Source: Bifidobacterium bombi DSM 19703
GTDB taxonomy: Bacteria > Actinomycetota > Actinomycetes > Actinomycetales > Bifidobacteriaceae
Reading direction: 5' to 3'
Assembly (NCBI RefSeq): GCF_000737845.1
Contig: NZ_ATLK01000001.1
Span: 1-64,000 of the forward strand
DNA: 64,000 bases
Shown: piece after piece, positions 52,250 to 62,724 of the stretch
Position numbering within the stretch: the first letter of the stretch is position 1
Layout of the letters: each line of letters begins with the position of its first letter
Notes under the pieces: generated by a model
Database searches by the model: none
What the model was told of the DNA's origin: nothing
Seen by the model: the letters and a program-made list of their open reading frames with translations, nothing else
Translations under genes and position numbers: made by a program

Positions 52250-54007
52250 TCACATCAGCAGCCATGCCGTCTCGTCCTGCGGCAGACGGCCTTGCGGGTC
52301 GAGCGACTCGGAGGTGAGGACGATTTCGCCCTTCGGCAGTTCGAACGGTTCGGTGCTGAAATTGGTTACGGAAACGAAGTTCCGACCAGCGTCATCCGTG
52401 CTCGGACGTGAATAGGCGATGACGTCGGCATCCAGGTCAAGCCATTGGAAGTTTGTCGTATCGCCCGTCGCAGTGAGCAGATCCGAACGCAGCGGCAAGG
52501 CGCGGCGGTACAAGGCAAGCATCGATCTGTCGTCGGATTCCTCCTTGTCAGCTGCGAAATCCTTGAACCAAAGCGGTTGCGGGAGGTGGGGGTCGGCGCT
52601 CGCGGTCCCGTCGTCACGGTTGGTCGGTGAGAAACCGAAAGAGGCTCCGGTACCGAAGCTGGAGTCCCAGTCGGCTGGCTTCGGCATGTCCTCTGCGGTC
52701 CAGGGTAAGGGGACGCGGCATCCGTCGCGGCCCTTGTCGGTGAAGTTGCGCGACGTGCGGAAGGGGGTGGGATCTTCCAAGCGGTCCCACGGAATGTTTG
52801 CAACTTCGAACAGTCCAAGCTCCTCACCTTGGTAGATGTAGACGGACCCGGGCAGACCGGCCTCCATGAGGATTGCGGCTCGTGCCCGCTTGGTTCCCAG
52901 ATCGCGGTCCTCATGGTAGGTGGCGCCGTCGCGCATCAGCCAGTCCTTGACGATTTGACGTGAATCCGGGGCAGCGACCTGCGGCAGTCCATAGCGTGTG
53001 GGGTGTCGGGGCATATCGTGGTTGCTCATCACCCATGTAGCCGTGGAACCTCCGCTGTGCGCCGCCGACTCAAGGCCCTCGTCGATGGCACGGTGCATGT
53101 CCTTCGGGTTCCACTGGGCACCCGAGAACTGGAAGTTGAAGACTTGGCCCAACTCGTCGGGAGAGGCATAAAGGTGCTGATGCTCAGGGGCGACCCATGC
53201 CTCCGCAACGGCGAAGCGCGGTGGATTGTACTCGTTGAACACCTTGCGCCATTCTTTGTAGATCTCATGGACTTCCGGCCTATCCCAAAGCGGACTGTTT
53301 TCTTTGAGGGTGTCTTCCACAATATAGTCGCGTCCCAGTTGCTCCAAAGGCTCTCTGTCAAGATCCTTCGCAAGCCCGTGTGCCACGTCGATGCGGAAAC
53401 CGTCCGTACCGTGGTCGCTCCAGAACCGCAGTGTTTTCTTGAACTCTTCGTGTACATCCTGATTGTTCCAATTGAGGTCGGGCTGCTCTTTCGCGAAGAT
53501 ATGGAAGTACCATTGACCATCCTCGACCCGTTCCCAAGCCGGTCCACCGAAAAGTGAACGCCAATCGTTTGGCGGCAGCTCGCCGTTTTCCCCGCGTCCG
53601 TCGCGGAAAATGAAGCGGTCGCGAGCAGCAGAACCGCGTCCGGCCCTGAGTGCCTCCTGGAACAGTGGGTGCAGGTTCGAGGTGTGGTTCGGAACGATGT
53701 CCACAATGACCTTCAGACCCGAGTCGTGCGCGGACTCCACCATGCGGTCGAAATCAGCCATGGTTCCGAGTCTGGGGTCTACATTGCGGTAGTCAGCGAC
53801 ATCATATCCGCCGTCGGCCAACGCCGACGGGTAGAAGGGTGACAGCCATATAGCATCAATCCCGAGGTTCTTCAGATACCCCATTTTTTCGGTGATGCCG
53901 GCGATGTCACCGATGCCGTCGCCGTTGACGTCCTTGAAGCTACGGGGGTAGATCTGGTAAACGACAGCCTGTTTCCACCAATCGTTACGCAAATTGTTGT
54001 TGGTCAT
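52250..54007 (-). CDS. GH13 alpha-glucosidase (oligo-1,6-glucosidase/AglA type)
   Basis: This 585-residue cytosolic enzyme cleaves alpha-glucosidic bonds of small oligosaccharides. The N-terminus WWKQAVVYQIYPRSFKDVNG and DGIGDIAGITEKMGYLKNLG with DAIWLSPFYPS are typical. The conserved GH13 regions are VDIVPNHTS (region I), DGFRIDVAHGL with the nucleophile Asp (about 206), AVAEAW with the acid Glu (about 268), and MSNHDMPR with the third carboxylate (about 330). DGIGD after the first region is characteristic of oligo-1,6- and alpha-1,4-glucosidases. The gene has AGGAAGG as ribosome site and a LacI-type operator candidate over its -10. A LacI-family gene lies next upstream on the same strand. 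Confidence 0.94.
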   Translation of the reverse strand: MTNNNLRNDWWKQAVVYQIYPRSFKDVNGDGIGDIAGITEKMGYLKNLGIDAIWLSPFYPSALADGGYDVADYRNVDPRLGTMADFDRMVESAHDSGLKVIVDIVPNHTSNLHPLFQEALRAGRGSAARDRFIFRDGRGENGELPPNDWRSLFGGPAWERVEDGQWYFHIFAKEQPDLNWNNQDVHEEFKKTLRFWSDHGTDGFRIDVAHGLAKDLDREPLEQLGRDYIVEDTLKENSPLWDRPEVHEIYKEWRKVFNEYNPPRFAVAEAWVAPEHQHLYASPDELGQVFNFQFSGAQWNPKDMHRAIDEGLESAAHSGGSTATWVMSNHDMPRHPTRYGLPQVAAPDSRQIVKDWLMRDGATYHEDRDLGTKRARAAILMEAGLPGSVYIYQGEELGLFEVANIPWDRLEDPTPFRTSRNFTDKGRDGCRVPLPWTAEDMPKPADWDSSFGTGASFGFSPTNRDDGTASADPHLPQPLWFKDFAADKEESDDRSMLALYRRALPLRSDLLTATGDTTNFQWLDLDADVIAYSRPSTDDAGRNFVSVTNFSTEPFELPKGEIVLTSESLDPQGRLPQDETAWLLM

Positions 54008-54045
54008 AATGCCTTCCTGGGTTTCGAAGAAACATGGACGTGACC

Positions 54046-54066
54046 ATTATATGACAACGCTATCAT
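54046..54066 (-). promoter_or_regulatory. -10 site with overlapping LacI-type operator before the GH13 gene
   Basis: On the minus strand TATAAT occupies 54051-54046. Immediately upstream (54066-54051) lies an imperfect 16-bp palindrome with a central CG, ATGATAGCGTTGTCAT, symmetric at 12 of 16 positions. Such CG-centred sites placed between -35 and -10 are typical LacI-family operators. The adjacent LacI-type regulator is the likely ligand-controlled repressor. The rest of the 408-base gap up to 54415 shows no gene. Confidence 0.5.
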
Positions 54067-54415
54067 TATTTCATGGTCTTTTGCAAAAAAAAATAAATTA
54101 GTTTGATGTAAATATTGGTATCTCCAAAAAGAAAATGTTTTCATTCAGATGGTGAGATTTTCATTACGACAATGAGGTGGGATCTGCGAGGGTCGTCTCG
54201 TGTGAGCAAGCGCGACTGGTTTTTGAAAGCGGGATGCTGGTCATCGTCAGCAGTCCACGAAGGAACGAAATATGTGCGTTTGTTGGCTTCCGGCGTTTGT
54301 GAACCTGTGGTGTTCGCAGGAATCGTGGGCATGGCGGCTACGAGGATGACGGAATCGATAGAGGTTCGCGTGTTGGATGGCCTGGGGCGGGCCGGTTTTG
54401 TAGGGTGCGTTGCGC

Positions 54416-55588
54416 CTAGACCCGTGGTCTGCCGCGAACAGGGGCCGTCGAGTCGCGGAAAACGATTTGTGTGGGCCATTTCTCGTGTGATTGCGGCTGT
54501 TCCGCCTGATTGTGGGAATCCGAGCTTTGATGCACCGACGATGACGGGTGCCGGAGGCCGGATGGAAGCGTGGCTCCTACTGACGTCTCGGGTCCATTTC
54601 CATGAATGACCCCTTTGCTGTCATGTTCGATGGCGTGGAGTATTTTCCTGGCCACGGATGCACCCATCGCGACCGGATCCTGACGGACGGTGGTCAGCCC
54701 GACCTGTCCGGCGATTCCGTCGTCGTCGAATCCTGTGATGGATATGTCCTCGGGGATGCGGTGGCCGAAGTGCTGCAATCGGCTCAGCAAGGGGATGGCG
54801 ATTGAATCCTGAACGCAGCATATCGCCGTGGGCATGCGTTCGAGCGCGAGCAGTTGTGTCAGCGCGCTGTCCGTGGTGTGCTCGTCGTCGGGAACATCGA
54901 TCATAATCGGATCGATGCCTGATTTACGGCATTCGTCCTTGAATCCCTGCGCCCGCATGTTCGCGCTGAAATGCAACGTATGGTTCGTGGGGTGCATGCC
55001 TACGAACGCGATGTCGCGGTGTCCCAATCCGATGAGGTGACGCGTCATCAGACGCATGGCATGCTCGTCATCGATTGACTCCGACAAAGTGAACGCGTTC
55101 TCCGGCATTGCGTTGATGCCCGCCACGGGCACGTTCATGCTGTTGAGTCGGGCGACTTCCTCGTGCTTGATGTCGAAGGACGTCACGATCACGGCGTCCG
55201 CATTGCGACGGACGGGAAGGTCTTCGAAGAATTTCCCGCGTTCCGAACTGTTCCCTATCCGATAGAAAGCGATGTCGTAGCCGGCCGGGTTCAGCACGGA
55301 GTTGAGGCCTTCGTAAACGTGCGCGTTGAACCACGTCGATGTGCGGTCGTTGATCAGCAAAGCCACGCGGAAGGTCTGGCCGGTCTGGAAAATGGACGCG
55401 GAACGAGAGATGGAGAAATCGAGTCGGTTCGCCGCCTCAAGAACGCGTTCCCTTGTTTTGACGGCCACAAGCTCGGGATGCTTGAACGTGCGGGAAACCG
55501 TGGCTATGGACACGCCCGCGCGCTTGGCCACATCTTCTATGTTTGCCTGCATCTGTGAACTTTCTGTGTCGTTGCGACCTGGATTCAT
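54416..55588 (-). CDS. LacI-family transcriptional regulator
   Basis: The protein has 390 residues. The HTH region reads IEDVAKRAGVSIATVSRTFK with hinge LVAVKTRERVLEAANRLDFS, the LacI pattern. A periplasmic-binding-protein-type sensor domain follows (about 75-335), with FRVALLINDRTSTWFNAHVY, DIKHEEVARLNSMNVPVAGI, and DISITGFDDDGIAGQVGLTT near the end. An extra stretch of about 30 residues, rich in Ser, His and Gln, lies before the usual VFRDSTAP ending. The neighbouring GH13 alpha-glucosidase suggests control of glucoside use. ATG 55588 is favoured because TATAAT ends five bases upstream (leaderless); ATG 55552 is the alternative. Confidence 0.92.
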   Translation of the reverse strand: MNPGRNDTESSQMQANIEDVAKRAGVSIATVSRTFKHPELVAVKTRERVLEAANRLDFSISRSASIFQTGQTFRVALLINDRTSTWFNAHVYEGLNSVLNPAGYDIAFYRIGNSSERGKFFEDLPVRRNADAVIVTSFDIKHEEVARLNSMNVPVAGINAMPENAFTLSESIDDEHAMRLMTRHLIGLGHRDIAFVGMHPTNHTLHFSANMRAQGFKDECRKSGIDPIMIDVPDDEHTTDSALTQLLALERMPTAICCVQDSIAIPLLSRLQHFGHRIPEDISITGFDDDGIAGQVGLTTVRQDPVAMGASVARKILHAIEHDSKGVIHGNGPETSVGATLPSGLRHPSSSVHQSSDSHNQAEQPQSHEKWPTQIVFRDSTAPVRGRPRV

Positions 55589-55593
55589 AAGAC

Positions 55594-55599
55594 ATTATA
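55594..55599 (-). promoter_or_regulatory. -10 TATAAT for a leaderless lacI-type transcript
   Basis: A perfect TATAAT on the minus strand ends five bases before the ATG at 55588, with no Shine-Dalgarno sequence, so the mRNA is probably leaderless. Confidence 0.5.
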
Positions 55600-55776
55600 G
55601 CGGTTTGGCGAGGCAGGGACGATGGCGGCGAGAAGTTCCTCCGCTCATCCGCTGAGACGGCTGGCGTGTATCCGACGCCCGGTCATCTCATTGGCTTCCT
55701 CGGCTCCCAAGCAAATGACCACGATGGACTAGACTGGACGTGAACTTTCCCCGAACAGCAAAGGTAAAGGAACAAG

Positions 55777-56628
55777 ATGGATGGCATCATGCATGACTCC
55801 GATCTGGACGGCGACATGAACCCTGAGGCGAATTACGTACCTGAGGGTGACGGTGCCGGTGTGAAACTCGGCGGCGTGCCGAACGCCCGAGGCATCGGCG
55901 GTTACCCCACGGCAGATGGGCACCGTATTCGGAACGGTCTTTTCTTCCGTTCCGCAGGTCTCAACTTCCTTGGTAAGGACGGCTTGACTGACCTGCGCAG
56001 ACTTGGCATCAAGGAAGTGGTGGATCTACGTGACCCCTCCGAAATCGGGCTTTGGCCATATCGCCTCCCCGATGACATCACCGTGGAGAACATTGCGTTG
56101 ATCAAGCAGGACAACTCGGGCTTCGATCCGTCTGCGGCGTTCAATGCAACTGATGGGACCGAGGCCAGGCGAGCCGTTGAAACGATGAGCATGGCTGACA
56201 TGTACCATGACATCGTGGCACGCTCGGGGAGGGAGATCGTCGGTATCATCAAGAAGCCGCTCGATGCGTCTGAGTGCCCTATGCTGATCCATTGCACGGC
56301 GGGAAAGGACCGTACAGGCATCACCTCCGGGGTACTCATGAGTCTGCTTGGAGTGAGTGACGATATGGTGGTCTCCTGTTATGCGCGTTCGGGTGCGAAC
56401 CTGGGCGAAGCGTTCAGAAAGGCCGTCATGAACGGGCTGGCGCAGGATGAGGATGGCGCTGGGCAGGTCTCTGCGGCGCAGACCGCGGCGCTCGCGTCGC
56501 CACCTGAGCTCATGCGTGGTGTGCTGGCTCAGCTACGTGAGGATTATGGAGGGGTGGAAGCGTATTGTCTTGAGAACGGGATGAGCCTGGAGGACATCGC
56601 CGGGTTGCGTGAGCTCTTCATCCAATGA
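55777..56628 (+). CDS. Tyrosine-specific protein phosphatase (DSP-like, PF13350 type)
   Basis: The protein has 283 residues. The family beginning NARGIGGYPTADGHRIRNGL with FFRSAGL is followed by KEVVDLRDPSEI and the active-site loop MLIHCTAGKDRTGITSGVLM, with catalytic Cys near 173 and the C-x5-R signature. AGKDRTG is the sequence typical of bacterial LipA/MptpB-like phosphatases that act on phosphotyrosine or phosphoinositides. No signal peptide is seen, so a cytosolic target is likely. AAAGGAA precedes the ATG. A terminator follows before gnd. Confidence 0.9.
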   Translation: MDGIMHDSDLDGDMNPEANYVPEGDGAGVKLGGVPNARGIGGYPTADGHRIRNGLFFRSAGLNFLGKDGLTDLRRLGIKEVVDLRDPSEIGLWPYRLPDDITVENIALIKQDNSGFDPSAAFNATDGTEARRAVETMSMADMYHDIVARSGREIVGIIKKPLDASECPMLIHCTAGKDRTGITSGVLMSLLGVSDDMVVSCYARSGANLGEAFRKAVMNGLAQDEDGAGQVSAAQTAALASPPELMRGVLAQLREDYGGVEAYCLENGMSLEDIAGLRELFIQ

Positions 56629-56741
56629 CCACTTCACGGTATGGTTCGGCGTCCGTGGGCAACGGTCCAGCGGTTGCCCATATCTGGTCGCCCTATCGAT
56701 GATTGCCCCAATCGGCGTTGTTGTTTCGTGAGTTCTCAGGC

Positions 56742-56777
56742 GGCAAGGGGTGTGCCCCTGCATGATTGCCATTTTTT
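56742..56777 (+). terminator. Intrinsic terminator after the tyrosine phosphatase gene
   Basis: GGCAA-GGGG and CCCC with TTGCC form a two-part stem, followed by ATTTTTT (56771-56777). It separates this gene from gnd. Confidence 0.65.
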
Positions 56778-56865
56778 GCCGTTCGGATCGGTATCGCATG
56801 TGGCGGGCCGTTCCTGGGCATGGCCTGCGAGTGGGTGGTAACGTGCCAAGGATGGCGGATGCTAG

Positions 56866-56892
56866 TACGTGAAAGATGAAGTATTTCACGTA
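56866..56892. promoter_or_regulatory. 9-bp inverted repeat upstream of gnd
   Basis: TACGTGAAA (56866-56874), nine bases, TTTCACGTA (56884-56892) is a perfect inverted repeat. It lies 85 bases before the gnd start, where an operator would be expected; a hairpin role is also possible. No regulator is identified. The other bases of the 348-base gap show no gene. Confidence 0.45.
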
Positions 56893-56976
56893 TGGCAAGG
56901 CCTCCTCATCGTTTGGTAGCGGTAAGCTGTAACCATACGTACCAGCGAGGTATCTGGAACAAACGAAAGGCAAATA

Positions 56977-58427
<1,451 letters not shown>

Positions 58428-58437
<10 letters not shown>

Positions 58438-58466
58438 TCTGCGGGTTTCGGAGAGCTGATCTGCGG
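58428..58466 (+). repeat. 22-base tandem duplication across the gnd stop codon
   Basis: GGAGAGCTGATCTGCGG occurs at 58428-58444 and again at 58450-58466 (period 22). The first copy contains the gnd stop codon (58435-58437), so the second is a non-coding copy of the gene end. Confidence 0.7.
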
Positions 58467-58476
58467 ATCTCCTTGA

Positions 58477-58522
58477 AGAGGGTCGGGCGTGCCGTGGCGT
58501 GTCCGACCCTCTGCGATTCTTT
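58477..58522 (+). terminator. Intrinsic terminator after gnd
   Basis: AGAGGGTCGG (58477-58486) and CCGACCCTCT (58503-58512) form a perfect 10-bp stem; a weak T-rich tail (ATTCTTTCC) follows. The remaining bases up to 58895 show no gene. Confidence 0.7.
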
Positions 58523-58895
58523 CCGGCTGCCTCTTTCTTCGATCGCCTGTCGTGGGTCGAAAAGGTGCATGAGGCTGCAGTGCTTCCTGAGAGGGGTCGG
58601 CTCCACCATCTTCGCGTGCCGTGCATCCCATGGTTTTGATTCGATTCACGGTGTCTGGCGTTCAATTGTTTTGCGTGTGTTTACCAAGTGTCCATCAGGC
58701 GTTCACCAAGGAGTCATTGGAGCTTGGCGACATGTGGGTGCGATGAACTGGCGGTGTTTACGCTTTACGGCGAATCGTTGGTAATGAGGCGGGTCTTCTC
58801 TGGAAGTATTGATAGAACCGCGCCCTTCAGGTTATGCGGTTCCTGCCAAATACCGTTCAAGATGGATGAACCTAGCTGAATTGTTGAAAGGTCAT

Positions 58896-58901
58896 TAGAA
58901 T
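58896..58901 (+). promoter_or_regulatory. -10 TAGAAT for a leaderless zwf transcript
   Basis: TAGAAT ends seven bases before the zwf ATG at 58909. No Shine-Dalgarno sequence lies at a useful distance, so zwf mRNA is probably leaderless. Confidence 0.45.
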
Positions 58902-58908
58902 ACTAACT

Positions 58909-60444
58909 ATGACTAATCAACCTTGGGTGAATCCTTTACTGGACCCCCGTGATCTTCGCCTGCCTCGCATTGCCGGTCCCTGCAGCGTGGTTATTTTCGG
59001 TGTCACCGGTGATTTGGCGCAAAAGAAGTTGCTTCCCGCCATCTACGATCTTGCCAACCGCGGCCTCCTCTCTTCCAGTTTCGGGTTGACGGGTTTCGGC
59101 CGTCGAGATTGGAGCAACGAGGACTTCGCCGCTTTCGTCAAAACGGCCATCGAGGCCCGCTGTCGCACGCCATTCAGGGAGTCTACATGGGAGAATCTTG
59201 CCAAGGGGATTCGTTTCGTGCAGGGGACTTTCGACGACCCGCAAGCCTTTGCACGCTTGAGTCAGACGGTGCAGGAGCTTGACCGTGACCGGGGGACTCG
59301 CGGAAACCATGCGTTCTATATGTCAGTGCCGCCCAGCGCCTTTCCTTTGGTTTCGAAGCAGCTGGCGGATTCGGGTCTTGCCAAATCCACGGACGGCGCC
59401 TGGCGCCGCGTCATCATCGAAAAGCCGTTCGGTCATGATCTTCAAAGCGCCATGGAGCTTGACCGTGTCGTCTCCGAGGTGTTCGACCCGAGTTCCGTTT
59501 TCCGTATCGACCATTACCTGGGGAAGGAGACGGTTCAGAACCTTCTTGCGCTTCGCTTCGCCAACTCCATGTACGAGCCGATTTGGAACTCGAACTACGT
59601 GGATCATGTGCAGATCACCATGGCCGAGGACATCGGAATAGGCGGTCGTGCAGGCTACTATGACGGCATCGGCGCCGCCCGTGACGTCATTCAGAATCAC
59701 CTTCTGCAGTTGATGGCGCTGACCGCGATGGAGGAGCCGGTGAGTTTCTCTGCGGAGGATTTGACCGCCGAGAAGAAGAAGGTGCTCTCGGCTGTTCGTC
59801 TGCCCGACGATTTGGATGTCCATACCGCACGCGGTCAATATGCCGCCGGATGGCAGGGTTCAGAGAAGGTACAGGGTTATCTTGACGAAAAGGGGATCGA
59901 CCAGTCAAGCATCACTGAGACCTACGCCGCGATTCGTCTTGATGTGGACACCCGACGCTGGGCTGGAGTCCCGTTCTATTTGCGAACCGGCAAGCGGCTC
60001 GGCAAGCGCGTCACCGAGATAGCCGTAGTATTCAAACGGGCCCCGCATCTTCCTTTCGAACAGACCGCCGTCCGTGAGCTTGGAAAGAATGCGCTCGTCA
60101 TCCGCGTGCAGCCCGATGAAGGCGTCACCATCCGCTTCGGCGCGAAAGTCCCGGGCGGAAGCAAGATGGAGGTGCGCGACGTCTCGATGGACTTCAGCTA
60201 CGGGCGGTCGTTCACGGAAAACTCACCGGAAGCCTATGAACGTCTCATCCTCGATGTGTTGCTTGGCGACCCGCCGTTGTTCCCGACCACAGATGAGGTG
60301 AACCTGAGCTGGAAGATTCTTGACCCGATTGAGGAATTCTGGTCCGGTCTCGGCCAACCACAGCCTTACCGAGCGGGTACATGGGGTCCGAAGGGTGCGG
60401 AAGAGATGTTGCAGCGGGACGGACGCCATTGGAGGATGCCATGA
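58909..60444 (+). CDS. zwf: Glucose-6-phosphate 1-dehydrogenase
   Basis: This 511-residue enzyme oxidises glucose 6-phosphate to 6-phosphogluconolactone with NADP. VVIFGVTGDLAQKKLLPAIY is the nucleotide-binding motif (about 27-45) and RIDHYLGKETVQNLLALRFA is the substrate-binding signature with the catalytic His and Lys (about 198-210). RRVIIEKPFGHD is also typical. The C-terminus ends PKGAEEMLQRDGRHWRMP. The stop codon overlaps the opcA start by four bases (ATGA). The start appears leaderless. Together with opcA, pgl and gnd it provides NADPH and pentoses. Confidence 0.98.
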   Translation: MTNQPWVNPLLDPRDLRLPRIAGPCSVVIFGVTGDLAQKKLLPAIYDLANRGLLSSSFGLTGFGRRDWSNEDFAAFVKTAIEARCRTPFRESTWENLAKGIRFVQGTFDDPQAFARLSQTVQELDRDRGTRGNHAFYMSVPPSAFPLVSKQLADSGLAKSTDGAWRRVIIEKPFGHDLQSAMELDRVVSEVFDPSSVFRIDHYLGKETVQNLLALRFANSMYEPIWNSNYVDHVQITMAEDIGIGGRAGYYDGIGAARDVIQNHLLQLMALTAMEEPVSFSAEDLTAEKKKVLSAVRLPDDLDVHTARGQYAAGWQGSEKVQGYLDEKGIDQSSITETYAAIRLDVDTRRWAGVPFYLRTGKRLGKRVTEIAVVFKRAPHLPFEQTAVRELGKNALVIRVQPDEGVTIRFGAKVPGGSKMEVRDVSMDFSYGRSFTENSPEAYERLILDVLLGDPPLFPTTDEVNLSWKILDPIEEFWSGLGQPQPYRAGTWGPKGAEEMLQRDGRHWRMP

Positions 60445-61502
60445 TTATCGATATGCCGAACACTAAGACGAGTGCCATTGCTCGCAAAATCGCCGAACTC
60501 CACGAGGAGCGGGGTGAAGCGGGCAACGACCGTGTGCTCACGCTCATCATTTCCACTGATGTAGCCGATTTGGAGAGCTCACTGGAGGTGGCCAATTCGG
60601 TCAGCAGGGAGCACCCATGCCGAGTCATAGCCGTGGTTCCTCGTAGGAGGCATCAGGCTGCTCGCAAGAGCGATGGTGGCGATGCGAAGTCCAAGGCCAC
60701 GCACGGGGCTGACGGCGTGAAAACAGACATCGTGTTCTCCGCTTCGAACGATCGACCCGAATGCGTGTCGGTAGATGCCCCTGAGGCGCCTATCACCGAT
60801 TTGGATGCCCAGGTGCGTTTCGGTGCGGATGCAGGTGCCGGTGAGGTCATTATTCTCAGACCTGACGCTGAATTGATGCAGCATGCCGATACGCTCGTGA
60901 TTCCGCTGCTGGTGCCGGATATTCCGATTGTGACGTGGTGGCCGACGGACCCACCGGAAAATCCTTCAAAGGACCGGCTTGGCGCGATGTCCAACCGAAG
61001 GCTTACCGACGCTTTGCGCTCGGACGATCCTGTGGCCGTCATCAAGGGGCTTCAAAGCCATTGGCAACCCAACGACATCGACCTGTCTTGGACGAGGATC
61101 ACGGTCTGGCGTGCCATGCTCGCCAGCTTGCTCGATCAGCCTCCTCATCTACTGGTCACTTCGGTGAAGGTCACCGGCACGGTCAGCGAGAGCAATGATT
61201 ATCTGCCTTTGGATATGCTCGCAACTTGGTTGAGGATTCAGTTGAAGGTGCCGGTTTCGGTTGAGACTCGGACTGGTCAGGAGGAGGGTTCCATAACCGG
61301 TGTCTATTTGACCCGTGAGGACGGCGTGCTTTCGCTTGAACGTCCGAACTCCTCGCAAGGGATCATCTGCCAGCCGGGTCAGACCCCGCAGCCTGTCGCC
61401 ATGCCGAAACGTACGCTGGAGGATTGCCTTAGCGAGGAATTGCGGCGAATGGATCCGGATGAGATTTATGCCCGGATAGTGCGCGGAGGCCAGTTCGCCT
61501 GA
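60441..61502 (+). CDS. opcA: Glucose-6-phosphate dehydrogenase assembly protein OpcA
   Basis: OpcA (353 residues) is an actinobacterial and cyanobacterial protein needed for full glucose-6-phosphate dehydrogenase activity and redox control. Family features are RVLTLIISTDVADLESSLEV near the N-terminus, VIPLLVPDIPIVTWWPTDPP in the middle, and DLSWTRITVWRAMLASLLDQ with EDCLSEELRRMDPDEIYARI toward the end. A low-complexity insert (about residues 70-100, Lys/Ser/Gly/Asp) follows RVIAVVPRRR. ATG 60441 overlaps the zwf stop and has GGAGGA upstream, so the two are translationally coupled. Confidence 0.95.
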   Translation: MIIDMPNTKTSAIARKIAELHEERGEAGNDRVLTLIISTDVADLESSLEVANSVSREHPCRVIAVVPRRRHQAARKSDGGDAKSKATHGADGVKTDIVFSASNDRPECVSVDAPEAPITDLDAQVRFGADAGAGEVIILRPDAELMQHADTLVIPLLVPDIPIVTWWPTDPPENPSKDRLGAMSNRRLTDALRSDDPVAVIKGLQSHWQPNDIDLSWTRITVWRAMLASLLDQPPHLLVTSVKVTGTVSESNDYLPLDMLATWLRIQLKVPVSVETRTGQEEGSITGVYLTREDGVLSLERPNSSQGIICQPGQTPQPVAMPKRTLEDCLSEELRRMDPDEIYARIVRGGQFA

Positions 61503-61545
61503 GCATTCGCATACAACCATGCAGATAGGTTCGCAGGAGGGAAAT

Positions 61546-62394
61546 ATGAGCGAACGGGTTCTTAAGGTATATGATGATGCGGCTGTCATGGCCAAGGAGG
61601 TGGCTCACCGCACTCTACAGGCCGTCATCGATGCAGAGCATTCTACAGACGGTCGGTATGACATTGGGCTTACGGGTGGTTCGGATTCGATCCAGGCTCT
61701 GAAGGATATGGCTTCGGATTCACTTGTGCGGGTGATCGATTGGAGTCGTGTGCACTTCTGGTGGGGCGACGAGCGGTTCGTGTCTGCAGTCGACCCCGAC
61801 CGCAATGCGCTTCAGGCGCGACGGGCGTTTTTGGGTGGCTTGGTGGAGCAGGGGCTTTTACCTGAGTCCAACATTCATGAGATGGCTGCGGATAGGCGCT
61901 CGGTGGAGCAGGCTTCGCGGGCTGAGGATGAGGAGAATGATCAGCTCGTTTCGCAGGCGGCCGTTCAATATGCCCGGGAATTGATTCATCAGCTGGGACC
62001 GGCCGGTGCCACGCCTTCGCAGGCCGAGGCCGTCACGTGCATCAAGCCGCTCGATCTGCTGGTATTGGGCATGGGGCCTGATGGTCATTTCGGATCGTTG
62101 TTCCCAGCGCCCGCCCATCATGAGATAGAGGTGACTGATCGTTTGGTCGTAGGCGTCACCCATTCTCCGAAGATGCCTCCGCTGCGCGTCTCGCTTTCGG
62201 CCCCCTTCATGGCACGTTCCACCCGTACGTGGATGATGACCAAAGGAGCGGGTAAGGCGCATGCCACTGCAGGGGTCTTCAGCCGTCGAGACAACCCCGA
62301 ATTCCCCTCGAGTTTTGCCGATGGAGCTGAGGAGTTCATCTGGTTTACCACTCCCGACACCCTTGCCGAAACCTCCGTCGATAATCGTCGGTGA
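61546..62394 (+). CDS. pgl: 6-phosphogluconolactonase
   Basis: This 282-residue enzyme hydrolyses the lactone made by Zwf. Motifs are YDIGLTGGSDSIQALKDM (phosphate loop), VHFWWGDERFVSAVDPDRNA (family signature with the catalytic region), and LLVLGMGPDGHFGSLFPAPA (conserved G-M-G-x-D-G-H). An extra hydrophilic loop near 125-155 (EQASRAEDEENDQLVS) is longer than usual. AGGAGGGA lies six bases before ATG 61546; the short upstream extension from 61519 has no ribosome site. It ends the zwf-opcA-pgl operon. Confidence 0.95.
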   Translation: MSERVLKVYDDAAVMAKEVAHRTLQAVIDAEHSTDGRYDIGLTGGSDSIQALKDMASDSLVRVIDWSRVHFWWGDERFVSAVDPDRNALQARRAFLGGLVEQGLLPESNIHEMAADRRSVEQASRAEDEENDQLVSQAAVQYARELIHQLGPAGATPSQAEAVTCIKPLDLLVLGMGPDGHFGSLFPAPAHHEIEVTDRLVVGVTHSPKMPPLRVSLSAPFMARSTRTWMMTKGAGKAHATAGVFSRRDNPEFPSSFADGAEEFIWFTTPDTLAETSVDNRR

Positions 62395-62647
62395 CGTCTT
62401 GCGCCCAGCTGACTGTGTGCCATCGGTCGGTGTTTTTTGATGGCGCCGTCGGCTGAACACATGGGCAATGGTTTCCTGAGATTCGGGTACGGTGGCGTGG
62501 GCTTGGCCGCGTGGACTGGTGTGGCAAGGTGGACTTGAAAGTGAGTGCCGGTTTGGGAATGGGGCATTGCGAACGCTGATGTCGCAATTGGACGCTGCTC
62601 CTCGCATGCTCTTTGAGTGCAATCCTTCTGCGTGGTACACGTTCGGA

Positions 62648-62695
62648 ATGAGAAAGGCCCCGTGCGTTCCATGGAGCGCACGGGGCCTTTCTCAT
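62648..62695. terminator. Bidirectional intrinsic terminator between pgl and nrdF
   Basis: ATGAGAAAGGCCCCGTGCG (62648-62666) and its perfect complement ending at 62695 form a 19-bp stem around a 10-base loop. The AAAGG/CCTTT parts give a T-rich side in both directions. It can stop both the zwf-opcA-pgl and the nrdF transcripts. The 250 bases before it hold nothing recognisable. Confidence 0.9.
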
Positions 62696-62724
62696 CGGAC
62701 GGTTTAGAAGTCCTTGTCCTCTTC

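Noticed and set aside
54115..54609. A plus-strand 164-residue frame between the GH13 and LacI genes
   Set aside because: Its second half is antisense to the LacI C-terminus, and no ribosome site or family feature is present.
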